From: Eshraghiella sp045124255
Lineage (GTDB): Bacteria; Bacillota; Clostridia; Lachnospirales; Lachnospiraceae
Length of the DNA: 5,664 nucleotides
Direction: 5' to 3'
NCBI GenBank assembly: GCA_045124255.1
Contig: JBGVLM010000079.1
Coordinates: forward strand, 1-5,664
Positions 1 to 5,228 of the stretch are shown here, piece after piece. The translations under genes were made by a program, and so were the position numbers. Below the pieces are notes generated by a model. That model had not been told where the DNA came from, made no database searches, and saw nothing but the letters and a program-made list of their open reading frames with translations. Within the stretch, counting starts at the first letter, position 1; every line of letters begins with the position of its first letter.

Positions 1-99
1 AAGTTTTTACAACTCCTCCTACCGTGCTTTGTAGTATAGCTTCTTACAAACTATTTTACATCACGGAGAAGAAGTTTTAAATCTTTCATTACTATTTGT

Positions 100-119
100 G
101 CCGCCAACTGAAAGGCGGC
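100..119 (+). other. GC-rich hairpin just upstream of the lipoprotein ribosome site
   Basis: GCCGCC at 100-105 can pair with GGCGGC at 114-119 around the 8-base loop AACTGAAA. The stem ends 5 bases before the GGAG ribosome site (125-128) of the gene starting at 135. No T-tract follows, so it is not an intrinsic terminator. It could affect mRNA stability or ribosome access. The role is inference; only the pairing is seen. The rest of 1-134 holds no gene that I can support and only weak promoter-like hexamers, such as TTGTAG 29-34 with TATTTT 52-57 or TTTACA 55-60 with TTAAAT 77-82. Confidence 0.35.
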
Positions 120-134
120 GGAATGGAGATTTTT

Positions 135-917
135 ATGAAAAAAGCGGTTTTGGTTATTTTTTGTTTGATTTTTGCTTTAACAGGCTGTACATGGAAGCGC
201 ATTGAGGATAGGAGTACTGCGGCAGGTGATAACAATACAACATCTGTGGCTTATGAATGTCCTTCAGGATATCCTGACGGAACGAATTGTGTGAAGGGAT
301 ATTTTCTTGAAGGAAAAACAGGAACACCTTTGATTATTGTAGATGATTCACCCATAGTTATGTCCCAGCATCCGGATATTCAGACTGAAAAAGCAATGTT
401 TGACGATTTTACCGACGGAGATTTGATTCATATTTATTGTGATGCCATAATGGAGTCATATCCGGGACAGACCAACGTATATGGTGTGATGTTTTTAGAG
501 GATGGAGATATTGAGAATATAAATGAGGACGTGTTGAAGTCACTTGAAGAAATGGGGTGGATTGAATTAGAGACAGGCACCTCGACGGATATTGGGATAT
601 GTTTTCCTGAGCCGGAGATAGAGGAGCTTACAGGATATTATATTAAGGCGAATGATGAGCAGTTTATCATTGTTGACGATGAGCCGATATATGTATACCC
701 TCACCCGGATATGGTAGAGGATATTGAAGTTCTGTATGGATTTAGCGACGGAGATTTGATTAATATCTGTTGTGAGCTTCGTTCTAAGGATAACAGAAAA
801 GAGGCGTTAATATGGAATTCGCGTCTTATAGAGGAAGGAAGTTTTGATAATATCAGCGATGAAGCATTTGAAGCACTTGCGGATTATGGTTATATCTGGT
901 GTATAGACCGGGAGTGA
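135..917 (+). CDS. Putative lipoprotein with two copies of a DUF3221-like domain
   Basis: This is a 260-residue secreted protein anchored to the outer face of the membrane. I chose ATG 135 because GGAG at 125-128 sits 6 bases ahead and the protein then opens with a textbook type II signal: KK at 2-3, a hydrophobic stretch at 4-15, and lipobox LTGC with the lipidated Cys at 18. In-frame ATGs at 96 and 123 would spoil that signal. The mature part has a short polar linker, a CPSGYPDGTNC segment (Cys42, Cys52), then two related acidic domains, about 55-143 and 167-254, aligned at a constant 111-residue offset. Each has IIVDD-x-PI, HPD, F-x-DGDLI and a closing N-I...L...G-x-I helix. Copy 1 keeps ESYPGQ (107-112), which recalls the SYPxQ motif of DUF3221/YobA-like proteins; copy 2 has lost it. 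The family link is from memory and tentative. Biochemical function is unknown. No operon partner is apparent, since a promoter follows the stop. Confidence 0.85.
   Translation: MKKAVLVIFCLIFALTGCTWKRIEDRSTAAGDNNTTSVAYECPSGYPDGTNCVKGYFLEGKTGTPLIIVDDSPIVMSQHPDIQTEKAMFDDFTDGDLIHIYCDAIMESYPGQTNVYGVMFLEDGDIENINEDVLKSLEEMGWIELETGTSTDIGICFPEPEIEELTGYYIKANDEQFIIVDDEPIYVYPHPDMVEDIEVLYGFSDGDLINICCELRSKDNRKEALIWNSRLIEEGSFDNISDEAFEALADYGYIWCIDRE
330..896 (+). repeat. Internal domain duplication within the lipoprotein gene
   Basis: Protein residues 66-143 (bases 330-563) align without gaps to residues 177-254 (bases 663-896). By eye there are about 25 identities in 78 positions, including IIVDD (67-71 and 178-182), HPD (79-81 and 190-192), DGDLI (94-98 and 205-209), Cys102/Cys213, and Gly141/Gly252. 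The 111-residue register is constant, with a single-residue gap only ahead of the aligned block. The DNA copies are clearly diverged, so the duplication is old and not a recent slippage repeat. Confidence 0.8.
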
Positions 918-921
918 TTTG

Positions 922-950
922 TTGCGTACAGGCTTAATTTGGTATATAAT
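922..950 (+). promoter_or_regulatory. Probable sigma-A promoter of the methionine aminopeptidase gene
   Basis: TTGCGT at 922-927 and a perfect TATAAT at 945-950 are separated by 17 bases. The predicted transcript start is near 957, which leaves a leader of about 48 bases to ATG 1005. This also argues against translation starting at the in-frame TTG 960, which would lie almost at the mRNA 5' end with no ribosome site. Confidence 0.7.
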
Positions 951-1004
951 AAACGTTAATTGAAGCAGAAAGGAATTTCAAGCAGGCTTGAAACGGTTTA
1001 TTGT

Positions 1005-1883
1005 ATGATTGAGAAAAAAATAGGACGCAATGACCCATGCTGGTGCGGCAGCGGCCGTAAATATAAGGCATGCCATGAGCGTATGGATGACAGAATTATG
1101 ATGTATGCAAGACAGGGAGCGGTTGTTCCGCCAAGACATATTATTAAGACATCGGAACAGATTGAGAAGATTAAGGAAAGTTGTAAAATTAACATTGCAG
1201 TATTGGATTATATCGAGAAAAACATCCATGAGGGAATGTCTACGGCAGAGATTGATAAGATTGTATATGATATGACGACTGACATGGGAGGCATTCCTGC
1301 ACCGCTTAATTACCAGGGATATCCTTATAGCGTATGTACTTCTGTTAATGACCAGGTGTGTCATGGATTTCCTTCCAAGGATGTAATACTTAAATCAGGG
1401 GATATAATCAACGTTGACTGCTCCACAATACTTGACGGATATTTCTCTGATTCATCAAGAATGTTCTGTATCGGAGATGTAAGTCCTGAGAAAAAACGTC
1501 TTGTTGATGTTACGAAGGAATGTGTTCAGAAGGGACTTGAGGCAGTCAGACCATGGGGCTTCCTTGGAGATATGGGACAGGCGGTTCATGACCATGCATA
1601 TGCCAACGGCTACTCGATTGTAAGGGAAATCGGAGGTCATGGTGTAGGCTTGGAATTCCATGAGGAACCTTGGGTCGGATATCACAGCGTTAAGGGAACG
1701 GAAATGCTTCTGGTTCCGGGAATGATTTTTACAATTGAGCCAATGGTTAATATGGGCGAAGAGGATATAAGCATCGACCCTGATAATGATTGGGAGGTAT
1801 ATACGGATGACGGAATGCCTTCTGCACAATGGGAGATTATGGTGCTGGTAACAGAAACCGGAGCGGAGGTACTGTGCTGGTAA
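1005..1883 (+). CDS. map: Methionine aminopeptidase type I with N-terminal SEC-C zinc motif
   Basis: This cytosolic dimetal protease removes the initiator methionine from new proteins. The 292-residue form from ATG 1005 begins with a SEC-C motif (Cys12-x-Cys14-x8-Cys23-His24), a zinc-binding tag that may contact ribosomes or partners. The catalytic pita-bread fold spans about 48-290. The family metal ligands are all present: Asp138, Asp149, His212, Glu245 and Glu277, plus the active-site histidines His120 (VCHGFP) and His219 (EFHEEP). Spacing matches E. coli MetAP (D97, D108, H171, H178, E204, E235) closely. One oddity is that the usual E-H-T after the last glutamate reads E-I-M (277-279). 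The upstream TTG at 960 would add 15 residues but lies at the predicted transcript start. The ribosome site for 1005 is weak, so the start is the least certain part. It has its own promoter. No terminator is visible after the stop, so some read-through into the metal operon is possible. Confidence 0.93.
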   Translation: MIEKKIGRNDPCWCGSGRKYKACHERMDDRIMMYARQGAVVPPRHIIKTSEQIEKIKESCKINIAVLDYIEKNIHEGMSTAEIDKIVYDMTTDMGGIPAPLNYQGYPYSVCTSVNDQVCHGFPSKDVILKSGDIINVDCSTILDGYFSDSSRMFCIGDVSPEKKRLVDVTKECVQKGLEAVRPWGFLGDMGQAVHDHAYANGYSIVREIGGHGVGLEFHEEPWVGYHSVKGTEMLLVPGMIFTIEPMVNMGEEDISIDPDNDWEVYTDDGMPSAQWEIMVLVTETGAEVLCW

Positions 1884-1904
1884 TGTGAGTTAAATAATTT
1901 TTAA

Positions 1905-1936
1905 ATAGCACTTGACATATATTTGTTAAGTGCTAT
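1905..1936. promoter_or_regulatory. 32-bp inverted repeat interleaved with the metal-operon promoter
   Basis: ATAGCACTT at 1905-1913 is the exact reverse complement of AAGTGCTAT at 1928-1936. Inside, ACA 1915-1917 also mirrors TGT 1924-1926, giving a nearly continuous palindrome centred between 1920 and 1921. The left arm supplies the first two bases of the -35 element and the right arm supplies the first three bases of the -10. The arms resemble the HrcA operator CIRCE (TTAGCACTC-N9-GAGTGCTAA), but the spacer here is 14 rather than 9. It may be an operator for an unidentified repressor. The symmetry is seen; the function is inferred. Confidence 0.5.
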
Positions 1937-1939
1937 AAT
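1912..1939 (+). promoter_or_regulatory. Extended -10 promoter of the metal efflux operon
   Basis: A consensus TTGACA (1912-1917) lies 16 bases ahead of a consensus TATAAT (1934-1939), preceded by TG-C at 1931-1933 to give an extended -10 (TGCTATAAT). The predicted start is near 1946. Such a strong core promoter would need tight repression, and the operator at 1950-1976 lies directly downstream of it. Confidence 0.85.
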
Positions 1940-1949
1940 TCTAATTAAT

Positions 1950-1976
1950 ATATGAACAATTATTCAAATGTTCATA
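1950..1976. promoter_or_regulatory. Probable ArsR/SmtB/CzrA-type metal-responsive operator
   Basis: TGAACAATTATTCA at 1953-1966 is an imperfect 12-2-12 type palindrome (TGAA/TTCA, centre 1959.5). It closely resembles the S. aureus czr operator and the cyanobacterial smt box, both built on TGAACA...TTCA. A second palindrome overlaps it: TATGAACA at 1951-1958 is mirrored by TGTTCATA at 1969-1976 with 10 bases between. The position just after the predicted transcript start suits a block on initiation or promoter escape. The likely ligand is the ArsR-family repressor encoded at 4183-4485. The match to known sites is from memory. Confidence 0.75.
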
Positions 1977-1979
1977 AAA

Positions 1980-1994
1980 TGCAAACAAGTTGCA
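1980..1994. promoter_or_regulatory. Small inverted repeat in the operon leader
   Basis: TGCAA (1980-1984) and TTGCA (1990-1994) flank 5 bases. It lies between the operator and the ribosome site of the HMA gene. It may be a weak extra regulator site, a short leader hairpin, or chance; five-base arms are little evidence. Confidence 0.2.
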
Positions 1995-2005
1995 AATTTA
2001 AAATC

Positions 2006-2011
2006 AGGAGG
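2006..2011 (+). promoter_or_regulatory. Consensus ribosome binding site of the HMA protein gene
   Basis: A full AGGAGG stands 8 bases before ATG 2020. It is the strongest translation signal in the operon and suggests that the small metal-binding protein is made in excess over the ATPase, whose own site at about 2264-2267 (AGGG) is weaker. Confidence 0.85.
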
Positions 2012-2019
2012 ATTGGATT

Positions 2020-2238
2020 ATGAAGAAAACTTACAAAATCGAAGTAGACTGTGCAAACTGTGCCAATAAAATGGAGGAGGCTGCTAAGAAAACAGCAGGC
2101 GTTAAGGACGCAGTAGTTAATTTTATGGCACTTAAGATGAGCGTGGAATTTGAAGAGGGTGCAGACGCGGCAGCAGTTATGAAGGATGTCCTTAAGAACT
2201 GCAAAAAGGTTGAGGACGACTGCGAAATTTACTTATAA
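2020..2238 (+). CDS. Stand-alone HMA heavy-metal-binding protein (CopZ-like fold)
   Basis: This 72-residue cytosolic protein is a single heavy-metal-associated (HMA) domain. The metal loop is D10-C11-A-N-C14, the Asp-Cys-x-x-Cys form common in the N-terminal domains of zinc/cadmium/lead ATPases such as ZntA and CadA, rather than the GMTCxxC of typical copper chaperones. The rest follows the beta-alpha-beta-beta-alpha-beta pattern, ending in EIYL. Two more cysteines, 61 and 68, near the C-terminus could add metal ligands or disulfides. It is the first gene of the operon and lies 35 bases before an ATPase that has no HMA domain, so it most likely replaces that missing domain in trans, either as a metallochaperone or as a metal buffer. 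Docking on the ATPase is inference. Cu(I) chaperone activity is the main alternative, but the Asp before the first Cys and the P1B-2 neighbour favour divalent metals. Confidence 0.88.
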   Translation: MKKTYKIEVDCANCANKMEEAAKKTAGVKDAVVNFMALKMSVEFEEGADAAAVMKDVLKNCKKVEDDCEIYL

Positions 2239-2273
2239 TATTGACTTTTTTATTTTAAAAGGCAGGGCAGGAT

Positions 2274-4169
2274 ATGAATAAGAAGCAGAAAAAGGTTCTG
2301 TACAGAATTATCATTACAATTATATTAATGGTTGGAATTGTCATTGTGGAGCATTTCTTTCCGCTTAACCGTTTTATCTGGTTTGGAATATATATAGTGC
2401 CATATCTGATAATCGGCTACGATATTTTGAAAAAAGCATTTAAGGGCATTCTTAACCGTCAGGTTTTTGATGAGAATTTCCTTATGGCAATCGCAACTGT
2501 AGGTGCACTGGCACTTGGTCTGTACAAGGACGGCGATTACAAGGAAGCGGTTGCGGTAATGCTTTTCTATCAGGTCGGTGAGCTTTTTCAGAGCTACGCC
2601 GTTGGGAAGAGCCGAAGAAATATCAGCGATTTAATGGATATACGACCTGATTACGCCAATATTGAGGTTGACGGCAGACTGCAGAAGACTGACCCTGACG
2701 AGATTGCGATAGGGGATATAATTATTGTATGTCCGGGCGAGAAAATTCCGATTGACGGAATAATCGTGGAGGGCAGCACAACCCTGAATACCAGCGCACT
2801 TACCGGGGAGAGTGTACCAAGAGAGGTTTGCGAGGGTATGGAGGTTATAAGCGGCTGTATCAACCTTACGGGTCTTATTAAGATTCGCACAACTAAAGAA
2901 TTTGGAGAGTCTACTGTTTCCAAGATTCTTGATATGGTCGAAAATGCAAGCTCGAAGAAGTCAAGGAGTGAAAATTTTATCGCCAGATTTGCCAAATACT
3001 ATACTCCGATTGTATGTATAAGTGCTTTGGTGCTGGCTGTTCTGCCACCGTTGATTACGCTTATTTTTACTGATAATAACCCTGCATGGGGTGACTGGGT
3101 ATACAGGGCATTAACTTTTCTTGTAATAAGCTGTCCGTGTGCATTGGTTGTCAGCGTACCGCTTAGTTTTTTTGCAGGAATCGGTGGAGCCGGCAATCAG
3201 GGAATCCTTATTAAAGGCTCAAATTATCTTGAAGCACTTGCCAAGACGGGTTATGTTGTTTTTGACAAAACGGGGACCGTGACAAAAGGCGTTTTCGAGG
3301 TAACTGGCATTCATCATAACACAATGGGCGAGGAGGAACTTCTTCGCTATGCTGCTTTGGCAGAGTGCCATTCTACTCATCCAATCAGCATAAGTCTTCA
3401 AAAAGCATATTCTAAGGATATCGACAGAAGCCTTGTAAGTGATGTGCAGGAGATAAGCGGTCATGGCGTTATTGCGACGGTTGAGAATAAAAAAATCGCC
3501 GTAGGTAATTCAAAGCTTATGGCTCAAATCGGAGCTGACAGTAAGGAATGTCATGGAATGGGTACGGTTGTCCATATAGCCGTGGACGGAGAATACGCAG
3601 GACATATACTTATATCGGATATAGTTAAGCCGACTGCCAAAGAGGCTGTTAAGGCGTTGGGAAGAGCCGGTGTTTCAAGAATTGTAATGCTTACCGGAGA
3701 TATTAAGAATGCCGCAGAGAAGGTGGCGGCAGAGCTTGAAATAGGAGAGGTTCACAGCGATTTGCTTCCGGCTGATAAGGTTAATAAGGTCGAAGAACTG
3801 TTAGCTTCCAAGAGAAAAAAAGAAAACCTTGCCTTTGTGGGTGACGGAATTAACGACGCGCCTGTTCTGTCGAGAGCTGATATCGGAATCGCAATGGGCG
3901 CGCTTGGTTCGGACGCGGCAATTGAAGCAGCGGATGTTGTTTTAATGGATGACGACCCGTTAAAGATTGCAAAGGCAATCCGAATTGCCCGTAAATGTAT
4001 GGGAATTGTCTATCAGAATATTTATTTTGCACTCGGAATTAAAGGGATATGCCTGATTCTCGGTGCGTTGGGAATTGCCAATATGTGGCTTGCCATTTTT
4101 GCGGATGTAGGAGTCATGGTCATTGCGGTGCTTAATGCGATAAGGGCGTTAAGAGTCAAAAATTTATAA
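2274..4169 (+). CDS. cadA: P1B-2-type zinc/cadmium/lead-exporting P-type ATPase
   Basis: This 631-residue membrane pump exports divalent soft metals from the cytosol using ATP. It starts directly with two hydrophobic helices (about 9-26 and 35-50) and has no N-terminal HMA domain, so it is shorter than S. aureus CadA (727 residues). In order: TM pair about 67-107; actuator with TGES 177-180; TM pair about 243-265 and 278-300, with the metal-site CPC at 287-289; phosphorylation motif DKTGT 331-335 (Asp331); His369-Pro370; nucleotide loop GHGV 396-399; MLTGD 472-476; hinge GDGINDAP 523-530; and the last TM pair about 582-622. Lys590 and Asp611-x-Gly613 in the last pair match the Lys and Asp that mark Zn/Cd/Pb pumps such as ZntA. 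All catalytic motifs are intact. Spacing to its neighbours (35 bases before, 13 after) indicates one transcript. The exact metal among Zn, Cd and Pb cannot be read from sequence. Confidence 0.95.
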   Translation: MNKKQKKVLYRIIITIILMVGIVIVEHFFPLNRFIWFGIYIVPYLIIGYDILKKAFKGILNRQVFDENFLMAIATVGALALGLYKDGDYKEAVAVMLFYQVGELFQSYAVGKSRRNISDLMDIRPDYANIEVDGRLQKTDPDEIAIGDIIIVCPGEKIPIDGIIVEGSTTLNTSALTGESVPREVCEGMEVISGCINLTGLIKIRTTKEFGESTVSKILDMVENASSKKSRSENFIARFAKYYTPIVCISALVLAVLPPLITLIFTDNNPAWGDWVYRALTFLVISCPCALVVSVPLSFFAGIGGAGNQGILIKGSNYLEALAKTGYVVFDKTGTVTKGVFEVTGIHHNTMGEEELLRYAALAECHSTHPISISLQKAYSKDIDRSLVSDVQEISGHGVIATVENKKIAVGNSKLMAQIGADSKECHGMGTVVHIAVDGEYAGHILISDIVKPTAKEAVKALGRAGVSRIVMLTGDIKNAAEKVAAELEIGEVHSDLLPADKVNKVEELLASKRKKENLAFVGDGINDAPVLSRADIGIAMGALGSDAAIEAADVVLMDDDPLKIAKAIRIARKCMGIVYQNIYFALGIKGICLILGALGIANMWLAIFADVGVMVIAVLNAIRALRVKNL

Positions 4170-4182
4170 GAGGGTGACATAA

Positions 4183-4485
4183 ATGGATAAGAAATTTGAA
4201 ATGTGTGATGAAACGGAATTATATGATTTGGCGGAGCTTTTTAAGGTGTTTGGTGACACAACCCGAATCAGAATACTTTTTGTATTGTTCGAGGAAGAGT
4301 TATGTGTATGCGATTTGGCACAGGCACTCAATATGACGCAGTCAGCCATTTCCCACCAGTTAAAAATACTTAAACAGAACAAGTTAGTCAAAAGCCGCCG
4401 TGAGGGCAAATCTATTTTCTATTCACTTGCAGACGAGCATGTAAAGACAATAATTGCTCAGGGCAGGGAGCATATTGAAGAATAA
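4183..4485 (+). CDS. ArsR/SmtB-family metal-sensing repressor (CadC/CzrA-like)
   Basis: This 100-residue winged-helix dimer should bind the operon operator and release it when metal binds. The core family features are FKVFGDTTRIRIL (20-32), the metal box ELCVCDL (39-45; Cys41, Cys43), recognition helix TQSAISHQLKIL (52-63), and the wing REGKSIFYSL (73-82). The C-terminal helix has Asp84-x-His86-x10-His97-x2-Glu100, exactly the alpha-5 zinc-site pattern of SmtB and very near that of CzrA. Cys8 in the short N-terminal arm could join Cys41/Cys43 in a CadC-like alpha-3N site, although CadC has a longer arm with two cysteines. GAGGGTGA at 4170-4177 is a good ribosome site and the gene begins 13 bases after the ATPase stop. 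Its place inside the operon implies autoregulation. The likely inducers are Zn, Cd and Pb. Confidence 0.93.
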   Translation: MDKKFEMCDETELYDLAELFKVFGDTTRIRILFVLFEEELCVCDLAQALNMTQSAISHQLKILKQNKLVKSRREGKSIFYSLADEHVKTIIAQGREHIEE

Positions 4486-4497
4486 CGGGGGAATATA

Positions 4498-4974
4498 ATG
4501 AAATTATTATTTAAACAAAGAATGTTTTCATGGCTGGACTGCTATGATATTTTTGATGAATACGGAAATGTTATTTTCAGCGTAGAGGGGCAGTTAAGTT
4601 GGGGACACTGCCTTCATATTCTGAATAGCTGTGACATACATGTCGGCACAATTAAGGAAGTGATTTTTACTTTTCTTCCAAGCTTTGAGTTGTATGTCAA
4701 TAATGAATACCTTGGTAAGATTAATAAGGAATTTACTTTTTTTACTCCGCCGAAATATGATTTTGACTTCAACGGCTGGCATGTTGAGGGTCATTTCATG
4801 GAGTGGGACTATGAAATTTATGACAGAGAGGGTGGTCTTGTTGCGACGGTTACGAAGGAGCTGTTTAACTGGACGGATACCTACTCAATAGATGTGGTTA
4901 ACCCAAATGACGCATTGCTGGCGTTGATGTTTGTACTGGCTATTGACGCTGAGAAATGCTCAAGGAATGATTAA
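4498..4974 (+). CDS. LURP-one-related / YxjI-like protein (tubby-type fold)
   Basis: This 158-residue protein, with no signal peptide, fits the LURP-one-related (LOR, YxjI) family. These proteins share a 12-strand barrel around a buried C-terminal helix, similar to the tubby C-terminal and scramblase folds. Features that match my memory of the family are the start K-Q-R-MFSWLDCYDIFDEYGN (6-23), VEGQLSWGHCLHI (29-41), FLPSFELYVN (59-68), KEFTFFTPPKYDF (77-89), W-x-VEGHF (94-100), DYEIYD (104-109), and the closing hydrophobic helix DALLALMFVLAID (138-150), which is the core helix rather than a membrane span. Cellular function is not established for this family; lipid binding or membrane association is a common guess. 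CGGGGGAA at 4486-4493 is the ribosome site, and only 12 bases separate it from the repressor gene, so it is almost surely cotranscribed with the metal genes. No metal-binding motif is obvious, and its role in metal response is open. Confidence 0.85.
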   Translation: MKLLFKQRMFSWLDCYDIFDEYGNVIFSVEGQLSWGHCLHILNSCDIHVGTIKEVIFTFLPSFELYVNNEYLGKINKEFTFFTPPKYDFDFNGWHVEGHFMEWDYEIYDREGGLVATVTKELFNWTDTYSIDVVNPNDALLALMFVLAIDAEKCSRND

Positions 4975-4998
4975 AGTAATTATTATGGGGTGACAGAT

Positions 4999-5188
4999 AT
5001 GACATTAGATGATGTTAAACAGGCGTTTATAAGACTTTTTTAGATGACCCGGTCAATTGGGCTAAATGGGCGGTTTCATTGTGACCCGCCTAAAGAAATT
5101 GATTTGTATTACCTTTTGCTTTGACTGTCTTAGCCGGTGTACTGATAGGAGTGAAAGTCTGAAGGGCGAAAATGTGTATACTGAATAA
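4999..5188 (+). pseudogene. Probable decayed small membrane-protein gene with several frameshifts
   Basis: ATG 4999 has a good ribosome site (GGGGTGA, 4987-4993) only 24 bases after the LURP-one gene, but the frame closes after 14 codons (MTLDDVKQAFIRLF) at TAG 5041, inside a T6 run (5036-5041). One extra T would continue into DDPVNWAKWAVSL (5043-5081). Protein-like coding then alternates between two frames: TRLKK at 5084-5098, a hydrophobic stretch FVLPFALTVLAGVLIGVKV at 5103-5159, and LKGENVYTE with stop TAA at 5186. Joining these by four single-base changes gives a product of about 62 residues with one membrane helix. The reconstruction is mine and the family is unknown to me. Alternatives are a real 14-codon peptide, a second short open frame at 5044-5124, sequencing errors, or plain intergenic DNA. 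Confidence 0.45.
5069..5090. other. GC-rich hairpin inside the decayed gene
   Basis: GGCGG (5069-5073) can pair with CCGCC (5086-5090) around a 12-base loop. No T-tract follows on either strand, so it is not a typical terminator. It overlaps the second inferred frameshift and may be a small insertion or chance. Confidence 0.25.
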
Positions 5189-5222
5189 AAAAATTGCTCG
5201 CGCGCAATCTATGCACGCGAGC
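5187..5222 (-). terminator. Intrinsic terminator of the minus-strand gene
   Basis: GCTCGCG at 5196-5202 pairs with CGCGAGC at 5216-5222, and after one mismatch GCA 5204-5206 pairs with TGC 5212-5214, leaving a 5-base loop. Read on the minus strand, the stem is followed by AA and seven Ts (complement of 5187-5193), a classic Rho-independent terminator placed 6 bases after the stop codon of the minus-strand gene. On the plus strand the same stem is followed only by the patchy AT-rich 5224-5240, so it may also stop the metal operon weakly as a bidirectional terminator. Confidence 0.85.
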
Positions 5223-5228
5223 GTGTTA

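Noticed and set aside
1..38. Possible divergent minus-strand start region: TATACT-like -10 (33-38 on the complement) and AGGAGG (complement of 15-20).
   Set aside because: No ATG or GTG occurs within the 14 bases between that AGGAGG and the window edge, and the only TTG is followed directly by TAA; a start outside the window would be too far from the ribosome site.
96..134. Upstream in-frame ATGs at 96 and 123 as starts of the lipoprotein.
   Set aside because: They would put 13 or 4 extra residues before a perfect type II signal peptide, and the GGAG at 125-128 is correctly spaced only for ATG 135.
978..1829. Long minus-strand open frames opposite the aminopeptidase gene (978-1364, 998-1195 and 1455-1829).
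   Set aside because: They are antisense shadows of a complete, conserved gene, lack ribosome sites and give no recognisable protein.
1905..1936. A true HrcA CIRCE element.
   Set aside because: The arms are similar but the spacer is 14 rather than 9 and the outer arm bases differ, so canonical HrcA binding is unlikely; kept only as a CIRCE-like palindrome.
2651..4032. Minus-strand open frames opposite the ATPase gene.
   Set aside because: The plus strand encodes an intact P1B ATPase with every motif; the antisense products are low-complexity shadows.
4685..4891. Plus-strand overlapping open frame inside the LURP-one gene.
   Set aside because: It is an arginine-rich out-of-frame reading of a gene whose own frame matches the LOR family throughout.
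5069..5090. Terminator for the metal operon at the GGCGG/CCGCC hairpin.
   Set aside because: The stem is only 5 base pairs with a 12-base loop and no T-run follows it.
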